Notes under the pieces: model-generated | What the model was told of the DNA's origin: nothing | Databases searched by the model: none | What the model saw: only the letters and a program-made list of their open reading frames with translations | Shown: piece by piece, positions 1 through 12,253 of the stretch | Numbering within the stretch: the first letter of the stretch is position 1 | Layout of the letters: each line of letters opens with the position of its first letter | Assembly (NCBI RefSeq): GCF_045679555.1 | Contig: NC_092091.1 | Coordinates: forward strand, 71,469,435 to 71,533,434 | DNA length: 64,000 nt | Origin: Salvelinus alpinus | Taxonomy: Eukaryota; Chordata; Actinopteri; Salmoniformes; Salmonidae | Direction of reading: 5' to 3' | Program-made: the position numbers and the translations under genes

Positions 1-330
1 ATCCTGTTAATTGACATATACACTACATATAACCTGACTGAGCACATTATGGATCTCACTCTGTGACTAGTAGTGTAGGGGGTAGATGCTGATCTTAGGT
101 CGGTTTTGCATTTCCACCACAAATGGTTAAGGTTAGGATTGGGGGAGATAAACCTGATCCTAGATCTGTACCTAGGGGAAACTTCCCCCCGGAGTGTGAC
201 CGGCCACCAATGGCCATATAGGGATCTTTCTATCTGTGATGTCTGTGAAGAGTTACTCAGAATGAAAAGCATAGGTTCTGACAACATCTCCATAGTTTCA
301 GTTTGACAGATTTAAGAGAATAGAAAAAAA
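1..330. repeat. Unit-junction sequence of the duplication
   Basis: About 300 bases containing atcctgttaattgacatata, a fccaccacaaatggttaagg-like block (ccaccacaaatggttaagg) and an aggggaaacttccccc block. The same sequence recurs at 44631-44940 and, more diverged, at 22115-22380 and 58261-58500. It marks both edges of the repeated units and is the likely substrate for unequal exchange. No gene is visible. The bases from 331 to 573 also hold no recognisable feature. Confidence 0.7.
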
Positions 331-573
331 TTATTTAACAAACTTCACATGTTTTATGACCAAAAATTAATATTTCCACCCTGTCTTTTAGTACAACATA
401 ACATATACATACCAGTTACATCAAATGACACAACTCTCTCTGCACTGATTCCACTGTTCCACATGACATCTACCAACATGAACTATTATACAACTCTATA
501 GCTCTACTCTATTCCACAGGAGGAGAGAAAGCATCACACAGATCCTAACATACAGGGACAGAGTCAAAGGTGT

Positions 574-1604
574 CCCTCTGGTGGACGTAGTACTAACTAC
601 AGGTACAGCTGTAGTGTTGCTGACAGAGACCTGGGTGGATGTAGTACTAACTACAGGTACAACTGTAGTGTTGGTGACAGAGACCTGGGTGGATGTAGTA
701 CTAACTACAGGTACAGCTGTAGTGTTGCTGACAGAGACCTGGGTGGATGTAGTACTAACTACAGGTACAGCTGAAGTGTTGGTGACAGAGACCTGGGTGG
801 ATGTAGTACTAACTACAGGTACAGCTGTAGTGTTGGTGACAGAGACCTGGGTGGATGTAGTACTAACTATACCTACAGCTGTAGTGTTGGTGACAGAGAC
901 GTGGGTGGATGTAGTACTGACTACAGGTACAGCTGTAGTGTTGGTGACAGAGACCTGGGTGGATGTAGTACAAACTACAGGTACAGCTGTAGTGTTGGTG
1001 ACAGAGACCTGGGTGGATGTAGTACTAACTACAGGTACAGCTGTAGTGTTGGTGACAGAGACCTGGGTGGATGTAGTACTAACTACAGGTACAGCTTTAG
1101 TGTTGGTGACAGAGACCTGGGTGGATGTAGTACTAACTACAGGTACAGCTGTAGTGTTGGTGACAGAGACCAGGGTGGATGTAGTACTAACTACAGGTAC
1201 AGCGGTAGTGTTGGTGACAGAGACCTGGGTGGATGTAGTACTAACTACAGGTAAAGCTGTAGAGTTGGTGACAGAGACCTGGGTTGATGTAGTACTAACT
1301 ACAGGTACAGCTGTAGTGTTGGTGACAGAGACCTGGGTGGATGTAGTACTAACTACAGGTACAGCTGTAGTGTTGGTGACAGAGACCTGGGTGGATGTAG
1401 TACTAACTACAGGTACAGCTGTAGTGTTGGTGACAGAGACCTGGGTGGATGTAGTACTAACTACAGGTACAGCTGTAGTGTTGGTGACAGAGACCTGGGT
1501 GGATGTAGTGCTAACTACAGGTACATCTGTAGTGTTGATGACGGAGACCTGGGTGGATGTAGTACTAACTACAGGTACAGCTGTAGTGTTGGTGACAGAG
1601 ACCT
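574..1604. repeat. 54-bp minisatellite, about 19 units
   Basis: Tandem units of 54 bp built around gtagtactaactacaggtac and gttggtgacagagacctggg, with point variants but almost no indels. Since 54 is a multiple of three, long ORFs run through on both strands: minus 496-1626, rich in Thr, Ser and Val with NTT sequons, and plus 581-1642. Openness on both strands argues that these are by-products of the array rather than genes. Confidence 0.9.
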
Positions 1605-1713
1605 GGGCCCGGTTTCCCAAAAGCATATTAAGGCTAAGTTAATCTTAGAACAATAGGATCCTGTGGTTGTAACGATGGACTTAGCCTTACGATGCTTTTG
1701 GGAAACCGGGCCC
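1605..1713. mobile_element. Palindromic MITE abutting the minisatellite
   Basis: About 109 bp with near-perfect terminal inverted repeats: gggcccggtttcccaaaagc at the left and its reverse complement ending in ggaaaccgggccc at the right. Short palindromic elements with this end sequence are common in fish genomes. It has no coding capacity. It follows the last 54-bp unit directly. Confidence 0.75.
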
Positions 1714-1792
1714 TGGGCTGTAGAGCTCACAACCATCCCCACAGACGCGTTTTGTCTCCTAGAGATTAAAGTACTTTGGTGTGAAAAGTGCA

Positions 1793-2005
1793 AATCAATC
1801 CCAGAACAACAGCAAAGGACCTTGTGAAGATGCTGGAGGAAACAGGTACAAAAGTATCTATATCAACAGTAAAATGAGTCCTATATCAACATAACCTGAA
1901 AGGCCGCTCAGCAAGGAAGAAGCAACTGCTCCAAAACCGCCATAGAAAAGCCAGGCTACAGTTTGCAGCTGCACATGGGGACAAAGATTGTACTTTTTGG
2001 AGACG
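1793..2005 (+). pseudogene. Tc1-like transposase relic
   Basis: Conceptual translation in the plus direction resembles the Tc1 transposase segment between the DNA-binding domain and the first catalytic Asp, with recognisable pieces such as KGRSARKKQLLQNRHRKARL and AAHGDKDCTFW. In-frame stops and the absence of both ends, the catalytic residues and the inverted repeats show a dead fragment. It is a different Tc1 lineage from the element at 10255-11859. Confidence 0.7.
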
Positions 2006-3336
2006 CCCCCTGGCGTCTCTTCATAGTATTCTTCAGATCGCTTCATAGTTCAAGAGGATGGCCCAACATCATTCAAGTTTTGGAACAGTTCTCTCCATGC
2101 TTACTCCATGTGGACTTCTGTCCCACTCCTGAGAGAAAAGCAGTTGATAGCCATGATTAGATGCTATACACCGGGTTGCTGGCTTGGACTCAGGTCTCTC
2201 GGTAGAAGTGGTGCGGGACAGGGCCGGATTTAACGCCTTTGTCGCTCTTCTTCAGCCGGTTAGAGGGGGTTTTGAGGTTCACACCGTCCTCGAGGTCAAA
2301 TTATTCCTTCCATGCATTAAGACAATGACTGCAGTCACCCTCGTGATAACCCCAAGAGAGGACAGAAACACAGTTTAGTTCAGTTATTTATAGTATTCAG
2401 GAAATCCAGACAAGCATTGACAATATGACAATGTATTACTTTTACCAATTATTCTTAAAACGTATCGCTAAACATATGTCAAAGAGAATAGCAACACATT
2501 CTGTTGAAAACGTTATTCGTTTTTTAATTCGTTTTTTTCAAATTGATTTATACTCCCCATCACACTGTCAACTTCATCGCAGAGTTACAGGATCAGGAAG
2601 TTAGACCTCTAACCCATCGGCAGAAATCCCAGTAATCCAGCAGACCCAACCTGGTGAGATTTGTATCGAAACAGAACAGAACAAGCAACACAACAGTTCG
2701 CTCCTTCATGTATCACTCGATACACCCCTACATATCACTATTCCCCCATTTCTGACAGAATGTGAGTAATGTGTTAAAATAACAAAACAACACTACTGGT
2801 TAAAAAACAAAACAAAATAATTTCAAAGAACAGATCGAATTAGAATCACTACCGATAATAACTCCATAACGAAAACAAATAGTACCCATACAGTCATAGG
2901 AAAATAGACTTAAATGGCTGCAATCCCGTTAACGGGATCGATATGACAACAGCCAGTGAAAGTGCAGGAAAGTCATAGGAAAATAGACTTTAGACAGCCT
3001 ACCCTTGTTCAAAGGCAACGCCCTCTCCTTCTTCCCGTTGGTCTGAGTCACAGATAGGGCTATGGACCATAAACTTCATCATAATTATTAGTATTACTAA
3101 TGACCTTCAAATCAGTATAACAAATGACCTTAAAATTCATCATCCTATTGTCTTTCCAGTGAGGGTGATCAAACAACACTAGAAAGTCAGGAAAGCGGTC
3201 ATACAAACCCTTCCAAGAAGTGTTTCTTACTATATTAGACTAATTAATGAAAAATAGTCAAACGTTTTGTCTCATCATATTGTCTCATCATTTCTATAAT
3301 CCCCCCTTTGACACATGGTCCTTACCATGCGTCAAG
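2006..3336. other. Non-coding stretch, no gene recognised
   Basis: AT-rich sequence with no ORF worth calling and no recognised RNA gene. A short direct repeat (gtcataggaaaatagactt) occurs at about 2896 and 2972. It lies on the downstream side of the minus-strand retroviral relic at 3337-4005, so part of it may be decayed proviral or LTR sequence, but I see no convincing LTR ends. The copy at 46690-48020 is nearly the same. Confidence 0.4.
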
Positions 3337-4005
3337 TTACACATGTATGGAAAACAGGAGTGAGGAAGAACAGGCAACAGTAAAGTTGGAGGGCCCACCC
3401 AGATGCCCTGCACCACTGAACGTGGAATTCCAGGAAGCCTTTTCCATGTGCACTCCCGATGCCCCAACCGAAATGACAGTAGCTTCAGACAGAGGTGGGT
3501 CTGGGTATGATTTCAAATTAATAAACGATATGGTTGCCTCCGTATCGCATAGAAATTCAATCCACTTACCTTCTATCTGAACTTGCACCATGGACGACTG
3601 ATTAGGAGAGGAGAGCATTTTCACCAACTGTGGCACAAGATTAGCACTATCTTCCGTCTTTGTCTCAACTTCCTCTTCTCCTTCGTCTGGTCAAAACCCT
3701 GGGTTGTGTGCCGCTGTGTGTGGATGAGGGGCACTCAGCCAGGGTCCACGATCTGTTGATTCTGGGTTTCCCTGAGCGTTTGGGCAATCTCTCTGAGAAT
3801 GACCAGGTTGGACACATACAAAGCAGCCTTTCTGGGGACAGAAGCGGGAAGTGTGGCCAGGTTGATTGCAGGTATAGCAGATGAAAGTCTTTGAGTTTCC
3901 TCTTCCACGGCCTCTTCCCCGTGCTCGTTCTCCACCACTCCGCGGGTGACCTTCTCCTTTTCCTCTAACTGCACTGTTAGGCATATTTGGGAAGTCTTGA
4001 TACAT
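3337..4005 (-). pseudogene. Endogenous retrovirus gag nucleocapsid / protease relic
   Basis: Minus-strand frames encode, in order, an Arg/Gly-rich stretch with two CCHC zinc knuckles (CYTCNQPGHTSRFC and CFVCVQPGHSQRDC; 3691-4005) and, in another frame downstream (3337-3636), an aspartic-protease-like segment where the usual DTGAT reads DTEAT. Two tandem knuckles followed by protease is the arrangement at a retroviral gag-pro junction. Polymerase, envelope and LTRs are not recognisable nearby. The frame change and altered protease triad mark it as non-functional. It was present before the A/A' duplication. Confidence 0.75.
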
Positions 4006-4025
4006 AATTTTGAACAGAAATGCAA

Positions 4026-5640
4026 TGGTTCATTGTATCAGTCTAAAACTTTGCACATGCACTGCTGCAATCTAGTGGCCAAAATGTATATGGCACCTGG
4101 GCTGGAATAATACATTATGGCCTTTCTCTTGCATTTCAAAGATGATGGTACCAAACAAATACAAAAGAATGGTTGTTTTTTTCTTTGTATCATCTTTAAC
4201 TTGTGTATTATCTTGTGTTATATTCTCCTACATTCCTTTCACATTTCCACAAACTACAAAGCGTTTCCTTTCAAACGATATCAAGAATATGCATATCCTT
4301 GCTTCAGGGCCTGAGCTACAGGCAGTTCGATTTGAGTATGTAATTTCAGGCGAAAATTGAAAAAAAGGGGCGTATCCTTAAGAGGTTTAATCTTCGGGAT
4401 AGGTGTCCCATCCACGGGACGGTTGAGCTAACGTAGGCTAATGCGATTAGCTTGAGGATGTAAGTAACAAGAGCATTTCCCAGGACATAGACATATCTGA
4501 TATTGGCAGAAACTTTAATTAATCTCAAGCTAAAACAAAACATGAATCATTGTACTTTTGTAATCACAGGTGTTCCTATAATGTACAGATATTATAAAAT
4601 TCCTTTCAGTATCTGCTAGCATGCCATAGACCCCCAGTCATTGCGGTAACTCTAGTTAGCATTGGCTCACAAACTACCTCTAACTTCCTTCATACTGGAT
4701 ACAGAGAAATACAAATTGTATCCATGAGTTCTTCTGACTCTGGGGAAGTAGATAAATGTCATATTTGCCAAAATCCAGATGTTTCCCTTTGAAATCAATG
4801 AATGACTAAGTGCAAATGTCACGTAAGCGGAAGCTATGATTCTGCCCATATGATCCCAAAGTATGAAGCATCTCTTTTATATAATCTGTAAATGGAGGAA
4901 GAATAGCTGTATTTAAAGTGGTGTTTTCTCACCCCATCTCTCTTCCTGTTGAGGGGGACTTGTGGTTGTTAAAGATACAGCTTCACACAGCAACAGGAAA
5001 TATAGTGACCAGTTACAGTTAACTCCTAGCCTTGCTAATGTTAGCCAGCTAGCTAATGTTAGTAGAATTCAGAACACATTATATGTTTAGAAAATTCAGA
5101 ACATATTGTACGTTTTGCAAATTCGTAACAAATCATACACATTGTAATTCGTAACATATCATACACATTGTAATTCGTAACATATCATACACATTGTAAT
5201 TCATAACATATCATATTAAATGGATGATGGACATCCCCAAATTGATGCATACCATGTGAAACGTAACATATCATACTAAATGGAGTGTCTCAGATTTACA
5301 TACAGGATAGTACAGAATGCTCTGAGACCAGGTTGGAAATACAGACTGGGGAGGGGAGTTACATAGGACTTTATGAACTTGAAAAATAACTTTTCTGCAA
5401 TTACTATACATCCTGAAATACAGAGACTCAAACTTTTCAGAACATTTAACCTCTAGTCTTAAAGGAAAAACCTTTAATTTAGGAGATGTTGTATTTAGCA
5501 TTTCATGTATCAATTTCCTCAAGAATATAATTTCCAAAGCTTTCCCTTGTGAAGTAAGACATATTCATTTGGAAGTCACATTGTATTCTGTTTTTGAATA
5601 TTAATCATCTAATTATTTTACTCAGTTGAGTTTTAAAGAC
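4026..5640. other. Non-coding stretch with a short 25-bp tandem repeat
   Basis: No gene recognised. At 5124-5215 about four units of a 25-bp repeat (cataacatatcatacacattg-like) lie in tandem. Near 4400-4520 a segment with repeated gctaa/ttagc words resembles dispersed fish repeat sequence. The A' counterpart is 51286-52780, after the LINE insertion. Confidence 0.5.
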
Positions 5641-5644
5641 TTGG

Positions 5645-5830
5645 GGCATGAGGCATCGGCCAACCTCATCATATTATCATAAGGTAAAGGCTGGGCCAAT
5701 TGTGTGCCGCCCTATGGAACTTGCAATAATCACCGGATGTGATGCTCCCTGGATTTGAACCAGGTACTGCAGTGACACCTCTTGCTCTGAGATACAGTGT
5801 CTTAGACCACTGCACCAATCAGGAACCCCA
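5645..5830 (-). repeat. HpaI-type tRNA-derived SINE
   Basis: Read on the minus strand this starts with a tRNA-like head: an A-box-like ggtgcagtggtctaagac and a B-box ggttcaaatcc, followed by the body words catagggcggc and acacaattggcccagc known from salmonid HpaI SINEs. Such elements are pol III transcribed and mobilised by a partner LINE. Its presence is one of the better taxonomic clues. The 3' end is diverged. Confidence 0.8.
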
Positions 5831-5839
5831 CATATGCTC

Positions 5840-6881
5840 TTGTTCACTATATCCTGTCAACATTAGCATAAATCATATACTTTAAGGATCTGCACACAGT
5901 ACAACAGACAGTATATTATGTTGTATATCCTGTTAAACAGCTGCTTTAGCTTCACAGTCTGTTGTGTCTGAGAACGTACAGTGTTACAGGTGTAGGGAGG
6001 ACTTCACACCTTAACCAGTGGTTTGAGCAGACAGCAACCTCCAGGAAGAGACAGAACAGCAGATAGACAACATGCATGAGGGTGTGGGTATGTAGCAGAC
6101 AGGTCCACTGGTGTATGGTGCTGCTATAGGTAACATACACGTTGTCCCTTGCATTAGCATTGTTTTTGTCGTGTGTGTGTGTTCCCTTTTTGTACTTCTC
6201 TGTCCTCTGTGTGTGTCCAGGCCACACTGTATTATGTATCCAATCACATTCAATCAGGAAGCTGGTAGACCTTGTTAAAGGACATTGTTACTTCATTTAT
6301 TAATCTGTGACTTTGTTATTCTTTTATTAAAGTGATAAACAGGTTAATAATTTGTCCCACTTTTTTTTTTACTAAGCATAAGCCTACTGCAAATCACATG
6401 ACATGTTTCTAATAAAATAATGAAGAATCATTTTACAGAGTACAGTATGTCTACATTCTCTCCTCTAAATCTAAACACAACAATTATTTGTTTTATTGTT
6501 TATCTCTTCCTCATTCTCTTAATTTTCTTCTTCCTCCTCTGTCTCTCTCTGACACTAAGGCTCTATCTCAATTAGTCTTTCCTAGATTCCTCCTGTCTCC
6601 TCTCCTCCTTTCAACCCTATTAGAGGAGAAGGTCCAAGGCACCTCCCCTAGGATTGTATTATCCAATGTGTTTTGAGAAGGAGGGGAGGAGAGAGGATGT
6701 GAGGAGGAATCGAGTAAAGCCGAATTGAAAAAGAGCTCATAGACAAGTCTGTAATACCACTATTTCACCTCTATGGTGTGTTCATCGCTCACTTTAAAAC
6801 CACTTAACCATTAAGTACTGTATCCAACTGTCAACATAATAACTACGAGAGAGAGAGAGAGAGAGTTACAGTAGGTTATTG
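5840..6881. other. 3' flank of the lectin gene, non-coding
   Basis: No gene recognised. This is downstream of the minus-strand lectin stop codon, so the 3' UTR should lie here; tttatt words (AATAAA on the minus strand) occur near 6294 and 6488. A GA microsatellite sits at 6848-6866. The A' counterpart is 52978-54020. Confidence 0.5.
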
Positions 6882-8436
6882 TTACACCGCTTTCTCACAG
6901 ATCCAGTTATGAATTGTGCCACATTTGTCATCATTCCATGTCTCTACATGGTCATCTTGTCCATAGTATATCTCAGCACAGTCCTCTTGCCAAGATAACA
7001 GACCACCATTATTAGGCTGTCCTGTCCACCAGTATCTAAACAACACAGAGAACCAGACAGTCAAAGACACACTCTGTAAGATGTTATCAAGAATGGACCA
7101 TTAACAATGATATGTATTTTTTATATAATGACATTTTAATCTAAAAATATGACTTGATTTCTAAGATACATCTATAGTTTGCATAGAATGACATCCATGA
7201 GTCGGAACATACATTTTGATGAACATGATTGGAAGCATTATATCATTGTTGTTTGTATCTCCATATCACAAGGTAAAATGGTCAAATCTCTCACCCTGTG
7301 GTCAGTGGGGTGCCGTCCACCCACTTCCAGTTCCCCTCAGTAACAGAGTCAGTCAGACCAATCCAGGCTCTCAGGTGGAGGTTGAAGAGAAATGTCTGTT
7401 GTTGAGAAAGATAAAGATTATGTCACTCTTAATATATTTATAAAATACTGCAAACATATTAGTGTACTGATGAAAAGAGAGACTCTCTCTCTCGCTCTCG
7501 CTCTCGCTCTCGCTCTCGCTCTCGCTCTCTCACCTGTTCACCTCTGCTGCTTATGATCACCAGGTCTGCTCCTCTCTCCAGACAGTCCTGTCTGCTCTCC
7601 TCCCAGTTTTTCTTCTCAATAGAGAGGAAGTACAAACTGGAGTCAAAGTATCTCCATCCCTCCTGACAATGCTGCTCTGTTGAAGAGCAAAGGTGAACAC
7701 ATTGAGAAACTTAGTCAGTGTTTCTATCCTCAAAAACCCATTGATATAAAATTATTATAATTTATCACAGTTTATATCTCACCTATCACAAAAAGCTTTG
7801 CCTGAATATGGCCTTTCTCGTCAGTCAGGTTGTTGTATCTGGTCTGGAGCTGGTCTCTCTCTTCAGTCAGGTTGTTGTATCTGGTCTGTAGCTGGTCTCT
7901 CTCTTCAGTTGCGTTGATTTTATAAAGGGAGAAACTCTGGAACAAGGTGTTCCTTTTATCCTCAGAATCTTTGATGGCTCTGTTATCTACAAAGTATAAA
8001 TACATAGTTACTAGGTAAAACACAAGTTAAATATGCATAGAAACCAGCACTTCTTACAACTAGGTGATAAGCAATGAACTTGGACACAAACTCACAGTAG
8101 ACAGACAGGCCTATGATCCCAGCCAGTAGAACACACAGCAGCCCCAGACACACTGCAACAACTAGGAAGGGTCTCTTTCCTGAGCTATCAGGCTCTGTGG
8201 ACACATACAAGATACTTTTATGTTTTGTGTGTCTGTGTGTGTGTGTTACCTGAGTGCTGGTCTCCTGGTCCATTATTAGGAGCAGTGTCTGCTGTCTCTT
8301 CTCTCTTGGTGCTGGTTTCACCGTCTCTCAGGGTGTCTGCACTGACGTAGATATCCACAATCCTCTCCTTCATCTCACCTCTGTTAAACTTGACCTTCTT
8401 GTTCATATCTGGTTCAGAATAGATGACCTTTGACAT
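6882..8436 (-). CDS. Type II transmembrane C-type lectin receptor, six exons
   Basis: Exons with GT-AG borders and matching phases: 8436-8250 (cytoplasmic), 8194-8096 (transmembrane), 7986-7783 (stalk), 7676-7534, 7395-7295 and 7035-6882 (lectin domain). The total is 888 nt, giving 295 aa. The start is the ATG at 8436 (MSKVIYSEPD). A hydrophobic segment (FLVVAVCLGLLCVLLAGIIG) has no signal peptide before it, hence type II. The stalk repeats TEERDQLQTRYNNL, a coiled-coil-like 14-residue unit. The lectin domain shows WIGL, QPNN and WND, the last two at the calcium/sugar site, and four core cysteines; the partner of the HCQEGW cysteine is replaced (SLYF), leaving it unpaired. The likely role is cell-surface glycan or ligand recognition on immune cells, as for the CD209/CLEC4-like family. 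Ligand and orthology are unknown. Cytoplasmic tyrosines (VIYSEP, DIYVSA) do not fit the ITIM consensus. Confidence 0.85.
7482..7531. repeat. CTCTCG microsatellite in lectin intron 4
   Basis: About seven CTCTCG-type units lie against the splice donor of lectin exon 4 (donor at 7533-7532, minus strand). In A' this array has become a pure CT run of about 150 bp and forms one edge of a 640-bp deletion. Confidence 0.85.
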
Positions 8437-8777
8437 CTTTAACAATGCCTGGGTCTTCTTTCTATGTAGGTCTACTATACATTAAGTCTCTGATTCTAGA
8501 ATTAATGTGGTGGCCTTCCAACATGGCCACCAGGAGGCGTCGTACATCAACTGCAAACCCTCTATACGTTAAGTCTCTGCTTCTAGTGATATCTCTGTCT
8601 CTGAGTCATCTGTGTGTCTCTGTCTGTGTGACTGCTGTAGGTGTTAACTCTAGGGAAGTATCAACAAAATGACACGGGTAGTTGTGGCTATGCTAATGCA
8701 AAAAATAGAACAAGTTGGCATACTTGTGTGCATACTTGTGTGTATGCATGTGTGCATGTGAGAGATTGTTACAGTGA

Positions 8778-8880
8778 TTATTGTTAAACCATTTTCTGCA
8801 GCACAATATAAATCATTCCATGTCTCTACATGGTCATCTTGTCCAGAGTATATCTCAACACAGTCCTCCTGTCCAGGGAA
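8778..8880 (-). pseudogene. Relic of a C-type lectin terminal exon (lectin C)
   Basis: Minus-strand translation gives GQEDCVEIYSGQDDHVETWND followed by a degraded end (LYCAAENGL), clearly homologous to the last exon of the lectin at 6882 (EDCAEIYYGQDDHVETWND). The final Cys-containing ICEK motif and the QPN segment are lost. It lies upstream of the intact lectin on the same strand. It may be the remains of the gene whose first exon is at 21694-21835. Confidence 0.7.
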
Positions 8881-9180
8881 TGGGAGTTGCTGCTTGTGAT
8901 GATGGACAGGACACTATCATACCAGGAAGATATAGATCATAGAGGGGAAGTGGAGAACAAAGGCTAGATGTTAACACATATTAAATATAATATGTAACAG
9001 CCCCAAGATAATTCAGGAAGTTTCCAGAACTCCCCCTTCCTTTCACATTTCTGCTGATTTGGACCCTCTGTTTACTCCTAAATATACATCAACATGTTCA
9101 GGAGGTCCAGGACTACAAACATGGGTCATTATATTGTCCATACAATAGATTTGACACTACAAACTGCTCCAAGTGGATAT

Positions 9181-10254
9181 TGAGGGTGGGTAGTCTTAAA
9201 ACCTTTTGTCAATAGGGGGGCGCTATTTTCACTTTGTAAAAAATCGTGCCCAAATTAAACTGCCTCGTACTCTATTCTTGCTCGTACAATATGCATATTA
9301 TTATTACTATTGGATAGAAAACACTCTCAAGTTTCTAAAACCGTTTGAATTATATCTGTGAGTAAAACAGAACTCATTTTGCAGCAAACTTCCTGAAAGG
9401 AAGTGAAAAATCTGAAATCGAGGCTCTGTTCCAGGGCCTTCCTATTAATTTGCCTGAAATCTATGGATATACATGCACTGCATACGCCTTCCACTAGATG
9501 TCAACAGGCAGTGAGAAGTGGAATGGGTGTCTAGCTTGATCTGAGGCCGAACAAGAGCTTTTGGAATGACGTGTCTGGAATTTTCATTGTCTTCGAAGGC
9601 GCGAGAAGGAACACCAGATTGCCTTCTGAAAAGCTTTCGGTATACACGTTAGATATCTCCGGCTCTGATTTTATTTGATATATGTGATAAAAACATCATA
9701 AAGTAGTTTTTTTAAACCGAGTTATATCAGATTATTGAACGTTTATTGCGATTTTTTGAATTTTCTTTTCTTTGCGTCATGTGAAGTTGGGCACGTTTGC
9801 GCCACATGGCTAGCTATGTTTGCTAATTCGACAGGAGAAGAGGACATTCTAAAACCAAACAACGATTATTCTGGACAAAGGACTCCTTGTACAACATTCT
9901 GATGGAAGCTCAGCAAAAGTAGGAACCATTTATGATGTTATTTCGTATTTCTGTGGAAAATGTTTAGTTCTATTTTCCGCCCTCATTGCAGGCGCTGTCT
10001 CGCTATAACGTAAGCTGTATGTCGTACTAAAGTTATTTTAAAAAATCTAACACAGCGGTTGCATTAAGAACTAGTGTATCTTTCATTTGCTGTACAACAT
10101 GTATTTTTTAGTAAAGTTTATGATGAGTTATTTGATTAGATTAGGTGACTGTCCAAAATATCTCCGGACAATTTTGTGCATTTTGACTACGTATTCACAT
10201 TGTAAAACCACGATTTGTACCGCTAAATATGCACATTTTCGAACAAAACATATA
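9181..10254 (+). repeat. Dispersed repeat family X, left part (split by insertions)
   Basis: Begins near aatagggggg cgctattttc (written in tens) and continues with gtgcccaaattaaactgcc, tatgcatattatta and tggatagaaaacactctcaa. These words recur in order at 28186, 36408 and 55800, and inverted at 32605. The element continues at 20719 after the Tc1 and sushi insertions. No coding potential is visible; it behaves as a non-autonomous mobile repeat. The class is uncertain. Confidence 0.7.
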
Positions 10255-11859
<1,605 letters not shown>

Positions 11860-11874
11860 TATGTATTGTGTAAC

Positions 11875-12242
11875 TGTCACGACTTCCGCTGAAGTTGACT
11901 CCCCTGCCTGTTCGGGCGGTGCTCGGCGGTCGTCGTCACCGTCCTACTAGCCGCCACCGATCCCTTTTTCGTTTGTCTGTTTGTTTTGTCTTATTAGTTG
12001 CACCTGTTTTTTGTTTCGTAATGAGCTTCCCTATAATTAGGAGTTTGACCCGCCCTTGTTTTGTGCGGGATTGTTTTTGTTACGTGTGTGTATGTTGGGG
12101 TTTTGGCAAGTGTTGCTCTTTACGCCCTGGATGTTCGGGCTTATTCAGTTTTCCTTAAGAATAAATATAAGGAATATTTTTCCCCAAACGGCTCTCTCTC
12201 TCTCTGCGTCTGGTTCTTTCGCCAACCTAGTCCCGCGTGACA
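11875..12242 (+). repeat. 5' LTR of sushi-type element
   Basis: 368 bp, TGTCAC...GTGACA. Internal signals are a TATA-like tataatt at 12032-12038, a predicted RNA start near 12063, and the polyadenylation signal aataaa at 12160-12165. The copy at 20351-20718 appears identical. Confidence 0.93.
12032..12072 (+). promoter_or_regulatory. LTR core promoter and predicted RNA 5' end
   Basis: TATA-like tataatt at 12032-12038 lies about 31 bp before gtgcgggatt (12063-12072). This places the expected transcription start at that decamer, which is complementary to the putative primer-binding site just after the LTR. The start site itself is inferred. Confidence 0.6.
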
Positions 12243-12243
12243 G

Positions 12244-12253
12244 AATCCCGCAC
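12244..12253 (+). other. Putative self-priming primer-binding site
   Basis: aatcccgcac, one base after the 5' LTR, is a perfect 10-nt reverse complement of gtgcgggatt at 12063-12072 in the LTR. No TGG-starting tRNA-type site follows the LTR. In Tf1-type elements the RNA 5' end folds back and primes reverse transcription, and this arrangement fits that scheme. Confidence 0.65.

Noticed and set aside
581..1642. Plus-strand 353-codon ORF in the 54-bp array as a gene.
   Set aside because: It is the shadow of a tandem repeat that is equally open on the other strand; no flanking gene structure.
5750..5830. Possible tRNA gene.
   Set aside because: A and B boxes are present, but the sequence continues into a SINE body and lacks a credible cloverleaf; it is the tRNA-like head of a HpaI-type SINE.
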